Shown here: piece by piece, positions 10,851 to 24,599 of the stretch | Numbering within the stretch: the stretch's first letter is position 1 | Layout: every line of letters starts with the position of its first letter | Origin: Platynereis dumerilii | Lineage: Eukaryota > Annelida > Polychaeta > Phyllodocida > Nereididae | Assembly: GCA_026936325.1 (NCBI GenBank) | Contig: JAPTHN010000003.1 | Location: forward strand, 81,271,006-81,335,005 | DNA length: 64,000 nucleotides | Reading direction: 5' to 3' | Notes under the pieces: model-generated | The model's input: only the letters and a program-made list of their open reading frames with translations | Database searches by the model: none | Told to the model about the DNA's origin: nothing | Translations under genes and position numbers: made by a program

Positions 10851-11700
10851 AAGTGTTTGAGAGTGTTGTAACATGAGCTCTGGGAGCTTTCACTTTACCT
10901 TTCACTTTACACAGCTGCAACAAGACATGGAGGAAAAGATATACATGGTTACTAATTTTGCCTTAATATAAGACTTATAAGATTGATTCAGATTGGAAGG
11001 TACACAATAGAAAATGGATCCGTCATATTAGATTTCTTTTTATTAAATATGTTTCACTTATTTTGATAAACTACAATCGTATTTTGTTAAATACAAAGTA
11101 CTTCTCAGTCGTCTTATATTCAGAATTTAAAATATCTTACTTGGTTTTCGAACTTAAGTCTTATTTTGTAATTTTTATTATACTTAGTCTTGATATTTTC
11201 ACAATCTAATACCTTACTTTAATTTCATAAGCTAAAGTCTCATTTTGTCATCATAATATTATATTGTGCTTATGTAAAATGCTTCACAGTTTTTGTATTG
11301 CCCGAAGTGAGGATTCCAACCAGACACAAAATGGTTTGAGTGCCTGGACAAAATGGAGGGAAATTAGAATCAATTTTAGAAGAGTGAGATGACAAAGTAG
11401 AGTGACCTGGAGCCATACAGGGGGCCATACTTGCACCAAGTTCTGAGAGAAAGTTAAAAGCTTCGCCCCGTTCGCCGTCTGAGTCATGTCATTCTCTGCT
11501 TGATATGATATAAATATTATAGATTCTTTTAGATCCAAAAAAGTAAGGAAGGCATTGTATGTCATGGAGTAAAGTCTAGAAAACTCCTTTTATTCCAGAT
11601 TCTCAAATGGCGTCTGAGATCTGCTGCAACTTTCTGTATTATTATTGCAACTTTGAATATATGAGTTCTATGTCTGCTTCTTGTGATTTACTTGCTGTGC
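10790..11700. repeat. ~1-kb local repeat, copy 4
   Basis: This matches 8500-9480 closely and 2340-3350 more loosely: GAGCTCTGGGAGCTTTCAC, GGAAAAGATATACATGGTTA and AACCAGACACAAAATGGTTT. It abuts the Penelope-like fragment at its left edge. Confidence 0.75.
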
Positions 11701-12089
11701 TTATTTTGGAGTACGACATTGAAACATGTAACTATTGAATGATATAAACCACATGTATGTGAATCACTGTATTCACATTGTCAATGTCGTGTTCTTAGAG
11801 TAATGCTCCAGGGATTCCAGGCAGCATAATTTAGAATGGCTGATGCATGGAATCTTCAACTAAAGGTAATTATATACAGAGGACTACATGGAAGCAGAGG
11901 ACGCACACACAACAGTTTATGGAGTTACACTCCAAAAATACATGGAAGATCGACCTGGTATTTAAAAAAAAAGTTTTGCTTATATATAAATTATACAAAC
12001 CCTGTGGAGAATTTGAAACTTTGAGACTATTGTTCAGTTTTAATTGCCGCACACATGATTAGATACAAACGCTGCTACACAGTGGTCCA
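11701..12089. other. spacer, overlapping short frames only
   Basis: Three 60-71 codon frames overlap on both strands at 11836-12062. None has a recognisable motif or splice context, and I do not call a gene. Confidence 0.3.
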
Positions 12090-13340
12090 AATGAATCAAG
12101 AAATTGCAAATGCGACACAGCAGTGTCGCTACTACAAAGGCCATGACTATATGTGGTAATATGCTATGTTGGTGATTGTTCCTGGCTGACCTTCCAAATG
12201 CAATTTGTCCAATAATAGCGAGATCAAGGCACCCAATTTTTCCATTTCCTTTGTCTGATACTGCACAGACAAAAATGCATTTTCTGATGACTGAGGATGC
12301 TACAATGTATATTTTATAATACATTTGATCAAATTGCAACCAAACACAGTGGTGTATTTGAGGGGGGGGGGGCGTGGTCAATGGGTCTTCAAGATAAAGT
12401 GTGACAAATATCAGTCAAACTACAACCCATTGAATTTTCCAAGTCGATGCTCACATTTGCATGGCTTTGCAGTCCCATTTTTATATTTACGCATTATTTT
12501 CAACTGAAGATAGCGATTTGTTTCAAATCATTTTGTGGGCTTTCGAATTACATTATTGTATATAATATCAAGTAATTTTCCTCTGAAATTCTTTTTTTTA
12601 ATCTGTAGATGATAGCATGAGCTTGGTTTAGGGAGGGCATTGAGGGTTAGGGTGAGAACTCAAGGGATTGGAAGGTGTGTTCTAGGGAGTGCTGGATTTC
12701 GAAAAAATTATGTTCCTTGTTCTTTTGTATCGTTTCAGATGCAAATGAAATCCTGAGATAAGAGAAGTATATTTTACGTATATATCATACATAAATCCCC
12801 CAGGTAAGACATAATTAATTCTAACTTTTTAAATGACCAAAAAGAGGATTTTCCACGATATCATGCAATTGTTTCTTTTCATCCTGCAGACCGACCTTTC
12901 TTAGAAAAAGTGCTTTGAGAAGATCTGAAAATATAATAACAAATTACATCTGGCCTTATACCTATGCTTAGTACCATGAGTCAACATTTTGTCTGACCGG
13001 AATAGCCGTTTAATTTGGCCACTTGGCTCAGAACTGTGTTGAAACAATCATACCAGTAAATAGGCTTCAGAACCAGAAGGCTTCTGAAGTTCTTCGGAAA
13101 TACTCAATTATTTGCCTTGGAAGGTGACCTTAATTAGCCTCTGGAATTGAGGCAATGAGACCTGCACACCTCCGGTGGTTTAGGAATCATCAAAAAGTGG
13201 ATTTGTAGTGTGGTAATGAGCCGTCATCTTTGTATGCCATCTACAAATAAGGAAACGCACTGCTTGAGGCTTGTTTCTCCACTTTGTATTGAGTTGTAAC
13301 TGTAGCTACCAAGGTTGCAGAATGAAGAAGGTGATCTGGT
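12090..13340. repeat. diverged local repeat, copy 2 (partner at 6885-7570)
   Basis: Matches 6885-7570 in two blocks, 12090-12290 and 13060-13260, separated by about 770 bp not shared with the partner. It includes a 12-G run near 12361-12373. No gene recognised. Confidence 0.65.
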
Positions 13341-13554
13341 GAATAAAAACCATAACATTTGGTAAATAGTCCCACTGAGCCTTAATTCTTAATATATATT
13401 ATTTACAAAAATGTACAGAATGAGACATAATTTCTTAATTTTCTTGGTCGCATCAAAATACAAGATTTTCTGATGTATTTCAAAGAGACAAGAATACGTA
13501 GATTATTCACAACTGAGATAGTGTGTCAACAAGATAGGAATACTGCCTCTAGTA
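13341..13554. other. spacer before the long-TIR element
   Basis: AT-rich; ends in TA at 13553-13554, the probable target dinucleotide of the next element. Confidence 0.35.
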
Positions 13555-14250
13555 GGGGGGCTTAGCCTCAATATCGGGTGGAATCGTTCACTTTATTACG
13601 ATTTTATGAGGTTTTGGTTGTGGGTAGCCATGACCAAGACCTTTCAAAATCCACCGACCGCCAAGTTGATTTCACCCCCTGGTGGCCGTATTTGGCAAAT
13701 CCAAAATGGCCGCCATCGGGTACCGGCGATTTCGTAACTTTTCATCCGGGCATCGTAAAAACATAAGTGATACGTCTAGTTTGGGGTTTTTCTGACTGAA
13801 GAATTCATTTTTGGCATCAATTTGGTGATTTGAGCAATCCTGGTGGCCATATTGCGCAAAATCAAGATGGCCGCCCTAAAATTGACGGATTAACGTAACT
13901 TCGTTACTAAGCGTCATATATTCTCATATGATACCTCTATTTTGGGGTTATCATGGGCAAGGAATTCATTTTTTGCATTCTTTCTTTGATTAGACTATCC
14001 CCTGATGGTCATATGGGATTTCAGTAACATGTTTAAGTCAGTGAAATGATGCCAATGGGCATTAAATCATTTCACTCAATCTGCTGGAAGAAACAATGTC
14101 AGATAACTTGGATCAGAGAAAGCTCATATGAAAAGGAAAACCTCCTACAATATCACCAAATGTTGCCACATTGTAATTTATTAATTTCTTTATAATTGTT
14201 TTATAACATTACCAATTGTTTGGCCCAAATGAAGGTCTTGTCAATTAAAA
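13555..14250. repeat. left terminal inverted repeat of the 4.9-kb element
   Basis: Pairs in reverse with 17760-18450. Outer block shared: GTTCACTTTATTACGATTTT. Inner block shared: ACCTTCATTTGGGCCAAACA on the opposite strand. Confidence 0.9.
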
Positions 14251-16274
14251 AAATTGTTTAATTGAGTTAAGTTACAAGCAATTAAATACAGCTCACTTGC
14301 TGAGAACTATCATGGCTGATTGATATCAAATCAAGAATGGTGGACGTTACTAAGCATCACAGATTCTCATAAGATACATTCTTTTTGGGGTTTTAAAATG
14401 GGCAAGGAATTAATTTTTTATAAATTTTTTCTTTGATTGGAGCACCCCGGGTGGCCCTATTTGATTCTGACAATATGTTTTTGGGTCAATGGAAACTATG
14501 CACGATTTTGCACATGTATTTTGTGGGATTGAATTATGTATTGTAGACCTCAAAAATTGCATTGAGATTTTTGAACTGAGACCCTTTTTTATGGCTCTTT
14601 ATCTTGAGATGTTATTTGTCATTCAGTTTGCTTTGCAAGTTCACTCAATTAATAGGGACAATAGGGCACACTCTTCACTTTTTAGCTATTTGACTTCTTT
14701 CTGCTCAAAGAACAGCTTCTTTGGTCTTCGTGCAATGGAGGGACCATGCAACGTCAATAAATACCAGACATATTTGTTTTAGCACACAACCTTATCCACT
14801 TGAACACCCAGATATTCATAATTTACAGCCGACTCTCACTGCAGCTGTACAGGCACCGCATGGATTTCAACCTTCTTTAAACTGACGATTGAAGAAATCA
14901 ATGTACCATCAAATAATGCCCCATGCAGTAGGACATTATATGCGATGGACGTCGTCCATTTGCAATTGTACATTTCACTGATAAAAAATAAATAGTGACT
15001 GGCAATCTCCTCTCTGAATGAAAAATTCAATCCATGCAGACTAGCACCCCTTTCCAAACAGAGTGATAACTTGGATTAGGTTGTATTCTGGAGCCCAAAA
15101 TGTGCGGTTTCCATTGATATAGCATTGGTGCATCCTAGCAGTTTTCTCCCAGACTTGCAAAAGTGGCTCAATTTCACTTGTTGACAGATGTGATATGCAA
15201 TACAGCAGAACAATAAACTAATGTAGGCCTACAGACTTCATACTGTATTCATAATTGCTGGGGTTTGCGGTAGGGTGTTATTGAAATAGGTGTTTGTGTG
15301 GACAAGATTAGGGCAAGATATCCAATTGGTATATTTCAGAAAAGCCTTGATTTCTCTGAAAGGAAGGGAGGTATTTAAGCACCCAGACCTGAATTCTGCT
15401 TAGTTAAAACGAAAGTCCATGCGGCCGATTATCTTGCTTACTTACATGGTGACTTTCTCACTTCAACACATAAATGATTAGATAAACATTTATCAATAAA
15501 TTAATGCTATACTCTTGATAAGGGAGAACATGATTCAGATTTTTTTTTTTTTTTAAATTGTCATACAATATGCCATCAGTAGCGTTATGCATGATAGTTG
15601 GACAAAAATCACTGAAGTTGAATGAGAAATTTTGAAATTCTCCTTCAGCATCAGTCAAAGTGAGTTGCATGAAAATATCATCATATCAGTGGCTGGCAAT
15701 CTGCTTTTTGCACTAGAAAAATGTATGTCATTCATCCAACAAATGACAGAAAAAACAACAATAGAATTACTATTCTGCTGTTTGCATTTTCCAAGAAAAT
15801 CACAATCATGAACAAGCCAGCCAATCTGCCATTTTCTGACATTGAGATACTTCAGAGATGAGATTGGGACTCTCAGAGGCATGGGCGGACTGGCCTATGT
15901 GGCAACTGGCAGCTGCGACGAGCCCATCCACTCATGGGTGTCCATTCAAGATGCCAAAAAATAAAAATTTCAAGAAAAGAGGGAAATTTTGCTATCAGGT
16001 TCATGATTGTGTGTTGCATAAGGGGCACAGCCTTTCAAGTGGGGACCCAGAAATGTTGTCAAATCTGACTTGTGTAATTTAAGCTGCTGAGCAGGGGAGG
16101 ACTGGCGGCATTTCGGGCCCCGTGGCAAAATAAGTCAGTGGGCCCATCGGTCCCTGCCATCAGCGATATTCAAAAAATAAAAAAGCAATACTGCAGGCCT
16201 GATTTGGCAAGATGTTAGAATTAGGTTGCCTTGTCTTGGTTACCAAGGAAAATCAGGGCCCTTACAATCAGCAT

Positions 16275-16435
16275 TAGGTGATAGGGCCCTGCAGGGGATG
16301 GGACGGGAGTCACAGGACTATGGGCCCCGCCACCCGTGGGACCCACGGGAGTCCCTAACTGTTTTGGGACCGGGAGTGGGACAGGAGTGGGATCAGAGAT
16401 GGCGGGATTGGACGGGAGTGGGATCCTCTTCATCC
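16275..16435. repeat. GC-rich GGGACGGGAGT-type low-complexity patch
   Basis: Degenerate repeats of GGGACGGGAGTGGGA and its inverse sit in AT-rich surroundings inside the 4.9-kb element. This patch produces the 161-codon frame at 16226-16711, whose composition (G, P, W, R) simply mirrors the repeat. Not a gene. Confidence 0.7.
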
Positions 16436-17759
16436 ATAATGCCAAAAATCCTACATGTATCTTTGATCAAATTACATCAGTTGTCATCAGTTTTTCCAGA
16501 AACCAATTGTTCTCTGGGGTACAAACCTAGCCCCGATACGACTCGCTGTGTTTTGCCAGTTGTGCTAACCACGTCGGAGTTTACAACACTGGAGCTAGTA
16601 CAAACCACTCCTCTAAGCAATTTCTTGTCGGACTCGGATTGCCACAACATAGTTGTCAAAGAAAGGAAGATGTCTGGGATCAATGAAATGTTCATAAGGG
16701 CTGTTTTATAGTAATTGCACTCATCAGAAATATCAAGGTTCAGCTCTGATTATTATAATTAAAATGATTGTAATGAAATATTGATGGCAGATGTACGTTG
16801 TCTATCATATTGAACGACATGTATGCAAATTTGAAGTTCCTGCATTGCTTACTTCAGAAACAGCAAGACATTGAAGACAAATTTTTGCACATTTTCTCAC
16901 TGCAGTTCTTGCTAATAATAATAAAAAAGAGCCGCTGAGAATATAATTGACTCTCTAAAATGATCATCTTGTGTGACAAACAACACAGGTTTCATTGCTG
17001 TAACACAAACACAAGCTTTGTATAAATCTTGAGATCCTGCATCAACATGTGTCAAGATTGTTGTCCTCTCCAGAACAACAATTAATGTTTGTGATGCTCT
17101 CACTAATTCACGTTAGACATCACCAAGATACACCACTGGAAAAGCTGGTATCTAACTGACAATTTTGCATGTTAGCGCCCGCCTAAGGATTAACTGTGTT
17201 TACAACAGCAAACAAACAATCAGATTATTGTTTATTTTGCAAAAATTGTAAGTTAAAATGTATAATAGAAGAAGAATGTGATGTCTAAGTCAGTTAGACA
17301 CTTTGTCGGGTTCTAACATGCATTTTTGTCAGTTAGATCCCTACCTCCGGTCAGGAAATAATCATTCTAAAGATACTGCTAACTAAGAAATTGTCTCCTG
17401 TTTAATAGAAGAATATCATCTTGATTGTTAAAAATATTTGTCAAGAGCATTGTGAACTCACAATCTTTGAGGGTAAATATATTCAGTCCACAAGCTTATT
17501 TGTAGAGTGTCCTTTAAGAATGTTTCGCTTCAATTATTCTAAAGAACTAGGAACTCAAATTCTGCATCCAAATGAAGGTGTTCTTTTCATATATCATGTA
17601 TGAAACCCATATTTTGTAGATTATCTCGAATATCAGTACAAATATCACAGGATATTAATCACATGATGGTGCAAAATGAAGGAGGAGGTTCAAATCTAAG
17701 GGATGAAAAAATTAAGAGGTTTCTGCTAATACTGCTATTATACATGTAATTCTAAAAAT

Positions 17760-18450
17760 AAATTGACAAGACCTTCATTTGGGCCAAACAATTGGTAATG
17801 TTATAAAACAATTATAAAGAAATTAATAAATGACAATGTGGCAACATTTGGTTATTTAAGCATGTTGTAGGAGGTTTTACTTTTCATATGAGCTTTCTCT
17901 GATCCAATTTATCTGACATTGTTTCTTCCAGCAGATTGAGTGAAATGATTTAATGCCCATTGGCATCATTTCACTGACTTAAACATGTTACTGAAATCCC
18001 ATATGACCATCAGGGGATAGTCTAATCAAAGAAAGAATGCAAAAAATGAATTCCTTGCCCATGATAACCCCAAAATAGAGGTATCATATGAGAATATATG
18101 ACGCTTAGTAACGAAGTTACGTTAATCCGTCAATTTTAGGGCGGCCATCTTGATTTTGCGCAATATGGCCACCAGGATTGCTCAAATCACCAAATTGATG
18201 CCAAAAATGAATTCTTCAGTCAGAAAAACCCCAAACTAGACGTATCACTTATGTTTTTACGATGCCCGGATGAAAAGTTACGAAATCGCCGATACCTGAT
18301 GGCGGCCATTTTGGATTTGCCAAATACGGCCACCAGGGGGTGAAATCCGCTTGGCGGTCGGTGGATTTTGAAAGGTCTTGGTCATGGCTACCCACAACCA
18401 AAACCTCATAAAATCGTAATAAAGTGAACGATTTTTTGACTAAGCCCCCC
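17760..18450. repeat. right terminal inverted repeat of the 4.9-kb element
   Basis: Inverted copy of 13555-14250 over its full length, with scattered substitutions and small indels. The high match suggests insertion was not ancient, or that the arms were kept alike by conversion. Confidence 0.9.
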
Positions 18451-18620
18451 TACTACTCCAGAGATACTCAGTTGCATCAGCCTCATCGTAACATTATATG
18501 CACCAAGAGCCTTTGTATAGTAGATGACAGAATGCACGTGCACTCTATTGCTTAAACGTTGTTAAAGTTAACAATAAGATATGCCAGTCAAATATTGTGA
18601 GAAATTTGGTAACTATTATG

Positions 18621-18780
18621 CAGTGGCGGATCCAGACAGGGTCATCTAGGAGGGGCCCGGGCGTCTTTCGGCATTCGCGGGCTCGGGTCGCAGCGTATTT
18701 TCTTAAAAATGCTATTATTAATCTCAGTGGTCTACGGAGGGCCCGGGCCCCCTAGGCCCCCCCCCCTGTATCCGCCACTG
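18621..18780. mobile_element. 160-bp hAT-like MITE
   Basis: It begins CAGTGGCGGATCCAGACAGG and ends CCTGTATCCGCCACTG, giving terminal inverted repeats of about 17 bp with mismatches. ATTATG flanks both sides (18615-18620 and 18781-18786), the visible part of a target duplication. The GC-rich interior includes GGGCCCGGGC. CAGTGGCGGATCC-type ends are common in hAT MITEs. Confidence 0.85.
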
Positions 18781-18786
18781 ATTATG

Positions 18787-19819
18787 TGCACATGTATGTA
18801 TGAGAGAACGTTTCATGAGCTGTTATATAAAAAGTTCTTCATTACCGTTTTCCATTCACATTAAAGCGGCCTTGCTATCATTGAGCTCTTTTTTAATGAA
18901 AAATTAAACTTCCTTTAGAATGCAATGCTACATTATAACAGGATAGTACTGGATTTCACAAATTCAGACACTTCAGGAAAGAAAATATCCAAATGTTTAT
19001 TATAATAATATGTGTAGTTAAAACAAATAATGCCAAACAACATGTCATTCAATTAACAGTTTCAATGTTACATACCACAATTATAAAGTACTGTTTCGAG
19101 AGTTCAGTAAAGTAAAATATCCCTCACATTGGGTAAAGGTGTAATATGTTGAGGACTCCCATCTAATCATCTATTTCCAGTATAATCAATCAACCCTCGT
19201 GAATGCCAAGAACTGGGTTTTGCCTTATACTTCTGTGTCTATCTACATTGTATCTTTCATTATGACAACCTTTATTACTGAAGGCAGTGCATCTTTATTC
19301 AGTCGAAGAAATTATACCACAGACAGGAAAATACCATTTGATAATCTCACTGAACAATTCACTTTTTGACTCCTGTCATATTCGTATTAGAAATTGTAAA
19401 TGCAGTCCTCATTAAAGAGTAATTTATTGATGATTTTGAAAACTTCGGCATTTTATTGCTGCATAATTCTGGTCTAAGTATTACAACTGTCTAGCATTCC
19501 CAGAATCTGATGTGTGTTCATTTCACAAACAAATTATCAATAGGAACCTGTGTGATTGGCACCCACAAAATAAATCAATTTAGTGGTATCAGTATCACTT
19601 GACAGTTATTTGTGTAAAAACGTATCAAATCTGATCATCCTGACTAGCTACTTTACTTTTACGACTGGATGATAGTCCCACAACTTGAGACAACATTGTC
19701 ACAGCAATAAGCCTCTTATGTGTTAGTAGCTCTGCCGATACGATTTTCTGTTTTAATTGTGTTTCCACATACTTTATAAACGTAAACACAAGGCAATATA
19801 TGGCTGCTACTGGCTGTAA
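18787..19819. other. 1 kb without recognisable gene
   Basis: AT-rich, no frame, RNA gene or terminal repeat seen. It precedes the first clear landmark of the macro-repeat. Confidence 0.35.
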
Positions 19820-22800
19820 AAGTCCTTTTCTAGATTTACTACCAACGATATGAAGTTGGTCTCTCCTTAATGAGCACTTGTTGAATCACGTTTATGGCCG
19901 TGAGTCAATATGCAGAGGTCGCTTTGCTTGCTTTTCCATTCAGAGCAAGATGAACTTTAGGAGGGACTAAAACGATCACAACTTCATAATCGGAGTGTAC
20001 TCTGCCCTACTTATTACACATGAAAGTCTCTCCCTAGCTACGGAGTAAATGACTTTGAATCACAGTAAAACAAAAATTGTCTAATTTGAATTGAGTGAGT
20101 TAGTTCACATCCATGGTTAGTTACTATTCAACACTCCATCAGCATGCACAAACTTCAAGGACATTTCTGCTTCAATGCAACTCTACATGAGTATGGCCAG
20201 TGTTTGCAGACTGATCCCACTTCATCTTAAAATGCATTGTCCCTAAAATCTCTACTGAAATTATGCACAGTTCAGAGAATTTGAGATATATATTATTTTA
20301 ATTGCCCACCAACTCCCATTTTTAAAAGGACTTCGAAAGCACACATCATACTTAATATATTTTGTTGAGCTTTTTCAACTTGAATTAGATATTTTACTTA
20401 TTTACCAGGCAATGTATGATTAGGGAATTCTTCAAATTAGTGATGCGGAATGAAATTGGCTTTATTATGTAGATTCTTTCAATTGCGTGTACTTTTAAAA
20501 ATCAATGAAAAATAATCAGCTGTTAAAAAATGATATATGACGTATACAGGCAATTTTAGGTCTCCAGCCCTAAATTTTAAAGTGTTGTCCTGTATGTAAA
20601 TATGTATTCATTTATAAAACGCCTATATCCATAACTCAGTCATGCTTAGAAGTGCTGCACAACATAAAATAGAAGATAAGTTTAAAGATATAAGGATATG
20701 TAAACATGGTAAAAGCAGTAAAAATTTGTAAATTTTAAAATAAAGAATTCATTGAGTTCATAGAAATTTCATATTGTCTTGAGGACAAGAGTAAATTGTT
20801 CCACCTTTTGGGTGATGCCACAGGGGAACACACACAATTTTGTCTGGAAGACACCGGGGCTGTTTCTGAGTGTGCTGATGGCCTTGTCTACTTCCTTAGA
20901 GAATGTGATTGCCGAGTCTGACTCTGGTATACATCAATGTTGTATAGAAATTTTGTTAATGTGCAATGAAATTGGAACTATTTCTTGGGACAACAATGCT
21001 GTAGCATAGGAAATCAACTTTTGTGCCTGGTGGCAGCAGCATGCAGTTCTCAGTTTTACCAGACTGCGTTCATCCATTATTGTAGCTTGATCGAACCATC
21101 TACCCGAGTTTCGCATGACTGAATCTGCAGAGACCTTAGAATCACTGATGTTGATGGTTGATAGCTCATCTTTGTCTCAGCAGTGAAGATGTCAGAATCA
21201 TCAGTTTGTCTTGCCGCCATCAAGTAGGAGCTTACTTTTTACCATCTACTTATTGATGTCACTTATACACTATTCAGCTAAGTCCATTGCACTATGAATG
21301 GATGAGTCAGACCTAAAATTAAATCGAAGGCAAACCTGAGTGACTAGTCAATTGAATTTGTAACTAAATGGGTGAAACTTTTTTTACTTTCATTCATTAA
21401 CTTCACTTCAAGGAGAAATGCATCAATGTCACCTGTAAGGCTACTATTATTAATTTGGATTGTGCTTGAGTTTGCCTTATTGTCCAGAGTAATACAGATT
21501 TAGGAAGGATTCCTTCTCCAGATTAATCAAATATTGGTGTCTGGTGTTGCATTTATGTTAGTTGTATTGATTCTAATAATGGCATTTTTCTCATTAGCCA
21601 TATTGGTTGAAAATCAGTTACTTAGAAACTGTCAATGTGTCTTAAAAATTGAAGACGCGTTTAGTTAAGCACTGACCGGTACCTTGGAATCTGTGTGACA
21701 GGAATTCCATAACAACCATCCATTGTTTCATTACTGTGTCTTCTCCTGTTAATTTGTCTGCAAGAAAGCATAAATACAGGACGTGAAGCAATAATCCATC
21801 AATCCTCAGCCTTAACTTTGACTGATGGGACAAATGCTAGCCTGAATTTTGCTTCGGTCATCTTCGCAATGTCCTTTCAAGTAGGCAAGTTTGGCAAGTG
21901 TTGCAGCTGCAACACTCCGTGCCATCACTGCCATGTTCTTGACTTCTTGTTGCTCAAGTTTTGAAGTGGAGAGGGGGAATTAATTGATATTTAAGATGTA
22001 CTTTGATGGATATGCAGAAACTCTCACTTTTCAACAGCCCTTTGATGTCTGGCGGATAAATCTCCCAACTGACCCAAAGTTTGCCAAACTGCTTCCGCTG
22101 TTTTTTTCTTTCTGTATAAGTGCTCTACGTGACTTGAGCCACATAATAATGATGTGCATACATTCTCTACAAGCTTCTTGGAACACCACCTGCATCCCGG
22201 TCTTAAAGTAAATCAGAGAAGACCAATCATCGAGAATTTGTACAACCAGCTAGAGAAATAAGGAAGCTGATTTGTTTCAGATTTGTCGTTGTGACCTTTT
22301 AAAGCCATCTGATCCTCCAATTAACATAGAAAATTGACACAAAATTTGTCTCACTAAAAACGCAAAGTTACTGTGAGAGATAAACACAATGTTGACAGAT
22401 GGAATAGAGAGTAAATACTGGAGCAAGAAAGTATGTAAGTTTTGAGACGAAGATCTGTGATAATTAACCAAAGTAAAAGAAGAATAAAACCATGACCCCC
22501 TAAAGCATTTGAAATTATTTGGCAAAAAATCCATTCAGTGAAGGATTTACAGGTTATACTCTGACAATTTGCATGACCTATACAGTTCAGAAAGATTTGG
22601 AGATGTACTGTATATACTATATAGTAATATATACATTATATTATATTCTTAATGAAAATCCAGTTTCCTCCTTCTAATGTGGTCATTGACAGTTTTTCAT
22701 GGGGACTGCAATGCATTGTACTGCTTTCCTGATATTAATTGACATTCACAGTTTCAGTGCAACCACTTTAGACTACACACACTTGTAATGGCCTTGAAAA

Positions 22801-24017
22801 CAAAAATATGTCACTTAAATTAGGCAAAAATGAGATACTTAAATATACACTTTATACAGCTCTCAAGCCTAGACCAAATTCATACATTTATAAGTGAGGC
22901 AATGAGACCTTCTCCCACCGCCATAGAAATATTATCAAAATGTATCTGCCCGAGTGCAGGTTTTTGTAATGAGCTGCCATGGTTGTATGCAGTCTTTAAT
23001 GAGGAAACTGCATTCCTTGAAAATGGGCTCTCTTCAGTGTGAGAATCTGGAAACATGTGCACCTCCATCTGAAGCTATAGGCCACAAAAAAAAAAAAGAA
23101 GCCTAGCCTATATTGAACAAATTGTTGCTTCTCCATAAACACCATCCTCCCATTGCAGGGTTCGTTTAAACTTACCCTGCCAACAAGAACAATAAAATGA
23201 CCGAGTTTTATGAATATACTAATATTTTTACAGCTTTTTTCAGGAATCTAAAATCTGTGATTTAAATAATTATTAGTGGTTGTCTACAAAGAAAGTACTT
23301 AAAACAGAAAATAAGGCAACAGTGACAACATTCAAACATTAATTCAGTTGCTTTTAACAATGTCAAACTGTGAATTATGTCTTTCACTCAGTAGACTTGT
23401 TAATCCTTTAATGAGGATTCATGTGGTCAGGGCAGGTTCACGAGCCTACACTGAGGGGTGAGGATGATAAGCACTGGGATCAAATGGTAGAAGTAACTGC
23501 AATTCCTCTATCTTTCAAGATAAAGAGTAGATCAAAGCACACACATTTTACTTTTAATACACAATTTGACTTGGTTACTTATTGAGAATTTGCAACACAT
23601 GTACAGTGAGATGGAGAAATTCATATAAATTTGTGATGGGGAAATAAAAAATTAAGTTTCCCCATCCCATTGCTTTCATAACTTGTATGGAAATCAGCAA
23701 GAAATAAACATTTCCTCGAAGTGCAACAGGATACTGACATAATCGGTTACAACCATAATTGTTAAAATATATATAACAAATTACACTTATGAATTCAGAT
23801 GGGAATCCTGTAAATATTAGGATTGGCCTATACCTTAGTCTGTGACCATCCTATTTTTCACATGGTTTGGCAGCCAATGATCGACTGGCATAACTTTTTG
23901 TCACATAAATTTGATGAAAAAGTATATTATTGTACACTGGATATTTCAGAGAAACATTGCATTGTTGATCAATCGTTTTCCACCAAATTGTCAAACAAAA
24001 CTGATATATACTAGATA

Positions 24018-24599
24018 CACTATCCTCCAAAATTCTTTACACCAGAAAAGGTTAGATTTCTTTCAAAAATACCTCATCTTCAACATAATTTTTGTTTTAT
24101 ACTTACATCACACAACGTGGAAATTCACATTCTGATTTTGGCTAGTTATGGGTCAAAACAACGCTGAAACAGCTCAAATAAATAATTTTCACTTGAGAAG
24201 ATACAGTCTATGATTATACTTCATGGTGACCCGAAATTATCGAAATTTTGTATTTTAGAGTGGTCAATGTCCAATTTTTAAACTGTCTTTTGGGGGTTTA
24301 AAACTACTGTTACGATCATGTTACAACTTCAGATGCACTTGAATATGACTAAATTTCATAAACCTAGAAGATTACTGGGCTGTGACAATTTTTTATAATA
24401 TACTATAATTTGGGATATCGAGAAAGGCCATAAATTCCAGCAAAATGACCTAAAATGACAAAATGAAGACAAATTATGACTTCAATGTGACTTCTGATAT
24501 TGTTTGATGTAAGTATAAAACAAAATTTCCATTCAAAATAAAGTATTTTTAAAAGAAACCTCACTTTTCCAGGTGTATTCAAACTTTTGGAGGGTAGTG
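24018..24599. mobile_element. 582-bp Tc1/mariner-type foldback MITE in unit A
   Basis: Starts CACTATCCTCCAAAA and ends TTTTGGAGGGTAGTG, with TA on each side (24016-24017, 24600-24601). The inverted arms extend more than 120 bp inward, including TTTTGTTTTATACTTACATC and its inverse. Units C and D lack it at the matching place (40636, 49255), so it is a private insertion of unit A. Confidence 0.88.

Larger units (their letters stand above)
13555..18450. mobile_element. 4.9-kb DNA transposon or foldback element with ~690-bp terminal inverted repeats
   Basis: The left arm (13555-14250) opens GGGGGGCTTAG. It is repeated in reverse, with few changes, at 17760-18450, which closes CTAAGCCCCCC. TA borders both ends. 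The arms contain diverged ~180-bp sub-repeats, each with a CTGGTGGCC..TATT block and an AAAATGGCCGCC or AAGATGGCCGCC block, and a further partial sub-repeat lies inside at 14340-14470. The 3.5-kb middle has only short overlapping frames and no transposase I can recognise, so the element is non-autonomous or decayed. Superfamily unknown. Confidence 0.85.

Noticed and set aside
16226-16711. 161-codon frame, the longest in the middle of the window
   Set aside because: Dominated by a GGGACGGGAGT-type repeat, overlapped by other frames, and located inside a transposon without splice or family signals.
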